Source: Metaphire vulgaris (taxonomy: Eukaryota; Annelida; Clitellata; Crassiclitellata; Megascolecidae). From it: a DNA stretch of 64,000 nucleotides. Of this stretch, positions 62,756-64,000 are shown one piece after another; within the stretch, counting starts at the first letter, position 1, and the number at the start of each line of letters is the position of its first letter. Under the pieces are notes generated by a model. The model saw only the letters and a program-made list of their open reading frames with translations, did not search any database and was not told the DNA's origin. Location: the NCBI GenBank assembly GCA_018105865.1, contig CM030848.1:2817001-2881000 (forward strand). The letters run 5' to 3'. The position numbers and the translations under genes are program-made.

Positions 62756-63653
62756 ATGGGTCGGGATAAGGAACCGTTGGCCATCTGCGACACCTGTGGC
62801 ATGAGCGGTGTGGCCGACTACATGGATGAAGAGGAGATCTGTTGCAAGTGCAAGAGGATCGCGGCTCTCAGAAGATCATCGATGAGCAGGGAAGAAGCTG
62901 GCGGAGGTGGAGCAAATCCTCCAGAAGATATTGGAAGGAAGACCGCAGAAGGAACCGGAGCCGGCAAAGTCCTATGCGGATAAGGTGAAGGAACAGTTGC
63001 CGCAAAGAAGCAAGACCATCGTGGTGAAGCAGCCGGACACACCAAAGAGGGAAGGACCAGAGCAGAGGCGTAAACAGACACTTGTTTACGTGGGCGAGGA
63101 GGGTGACCAAAGAGTCAGCAAGGAATGTAGCAAACCGGTGGTTGTGCTACTGGGTGATTCGAACGCGAGGAATGTAGGAAAGAATTTAGTTTTACAGACT
63201 AAAAACCAGTACGTGGCCATCTCGCGTTCTGGCGCGAGAATTGAAGATATGGGGGAGTTACTGGAAGAAGAAGCTGGAAGAGAAGCAGAGATATGTGTAG
63301 TGGAGCTGGGGACGAACAATCTGCTGCAGGATGGAAAAGCAGACATAATTGACAAATTCAGGATAATGATTAGCGAATTGAAACAGCGGAAGAAGCACCT
63401 GGTGATCACAGGAATCATGCCTAGAAGAGACCTGTCTAGAAGCAACGAGAGCAAGAGACTGGAGGTCAATGCCATGCTGATGGGAATATGCAGGAAAGAA
63501 GGAGTTGATTTCGTGGACGTGGAATTCAACGCACAGAGATCAGGATACCTTGCCAGGGATGGGCTTCATCTTAATTGGATGGGAGCAGACATGGTGGCAA
63601 GGAGGATATTCCACACAGTGAAGTCTGCTTGCCTGTGTAGGCATTTAAACTGA
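62756..63653 (+). CDS. LINE (CR1-type) ORF1: zinc finger plus SGNH esterase
   Basis: From ATG 62756 (frame 1): LAICDTCGMSGVADYMDEEE ICCKC, a Cys4 zinc-finger-like motif. At about 62890 the frame shifts to KLAEVEQILQKILEGRPQKE, and the ORF runs to 63653. That part holds a basic or helical stretch and then an SGNH/GDSL-type hydrolase: VVVLLGDSNARNVGK (block I), VVELGTNNLLQ (block III-like), GIMPRR, and DGLHLNWMGADMVAR (block V with Asp and His). Such esterase domains are typical of ORF1 proteins in CR1-group LINEs. The single frame shift makes this copy defective or reflects a sequencing error. Confidence 0.88.
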
Positions 63654-63879
63654 GGGCAAAGGCAGTTAGAACAGATAGTAGCAGTGATAGTCCTAGTAGA
63701 AGTAGTGGAGACTTTAGTAGTAGTAAATGCTTAGGTAGGTTAGATAGTAACAGATGTAGCTGTAGTAGCAAACATTCTACTGGGGAAGGGCAATTGAAGA
63801 ATAGGGGTATCTCTAACTGTCTTGGAAATATAACAATAAATAGCACTGACACCAGGAAGAAAAGTAGGGCTTTGATAGG

Positions 63880-64000
63880 GAAGAAACTTAAGTGTTTTTA
63901 TACAAATGCCAGAAGTATCATAAGCGCAAGTAAAAAAGCTGAGTTGGAAATGTGCATCAGTTCAATCAGACCAGATATTATAGGTATTACAGGTATTACA
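63880..64000 (+). CDS. Start of LINE ORF2 (APE endonuclease), cut by window edge
   Basis: The plus frame reads KKLKCFYTNARSIISASKKA ELEMCISSIRPDIIGIT. This is the first endonuclease block (YTNARSI..K..EL......PDII.ITET) of CR1/L2 pol proteins. It follows ORF1 by about 230 bp of TAGTAG-rich spacer and continues past the right edge. Confidence 0.9.

Noticed and set aside
63086..63529. Serine/leucine-rich minus-strand ORF
   Set aside because: Antisense of the SGNH esterase domain of LINE ORF1.

Overview
This is animal genomic DNA. It has split genes with GT-AG introns, long AT-rich introns, many microsatellites and a very dense load of transposons. No bacterial features are visible. The repeat mix (CR1/L2-like and RTE-like LINEs, piggyBac, hAT and Tc1/mariner miniature elements, a 5S-rRNA-derived SINE and a tRNA-derived SINE) fits a marine invertebrate, but the sequence does not fix the species. 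All identifications are from reading the sequence; no database search was run.

Host genes. (1) A plus-strand gene at 0.7-11.4 kb, whose 5' part lies left of the window. Seven coding exons join with consistent intron phases and end at a stop in a short last exon. From memory it resembles the C-terminal part of the RIPOR/FAM65 family (tentative). (2) NTPDase gene A (CD39/apyrase family), minus strand, 36.2-25.7 kb. Five exons run from the N-terminus and apyrase conserved regions ACR1 and ACR2, through ACR3 and ACR4, to the cysteine-rich and YGF regions. The last exon was not found. (3) NTPDase gene B, a paralogue on the same strand at 59.6-50.8 kb. It has the last three equivalent exons with nearly identical lengths and phases; its ACR1-3 exons should lie right of the window. 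The pair looks like a head-to-tail tandem duplication.

Transposable elements fill most of the rest. An almost complete CR1/L2-like LINE lies at 53.2-57.0 kb (minus), with endonuclease and YADD reverse transcriptase, two frame breaks, and about 215-bp tandem units at its 5' end. Another LINE enters at 62.7 kb with a zinc-finger plus SGNH-esterase ORF1 and the start of ORF2. Many 5'-truncated LINE tails share a GCGCTATAGAAAT-like 3' box followed by a microsatellite. A decayed piggyBac transposase lies at 57.2-58.7 kb. At least fourteen short inverted-repeat elements carry 8-bp target duplications, mostly of hAT type.

The most unusual signal is a roughly 20-bp motif, GATGACC-T(5-8)-GCTTGTCA. 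It occurs about 29 times, on both strands, nearly always inside miniature elements, and these elements have quite different ends. Other notable items are a 143-bp element with an 8-bp target duplication and a (TTAGGG)4-like core, a reverse transcriptase fragment enclosed by about 115-bp inverted repeats, nested hAT-in-hAT and mariner-in-hAT insertions, and an element inserted a few bases from an NTPDase splice donor.
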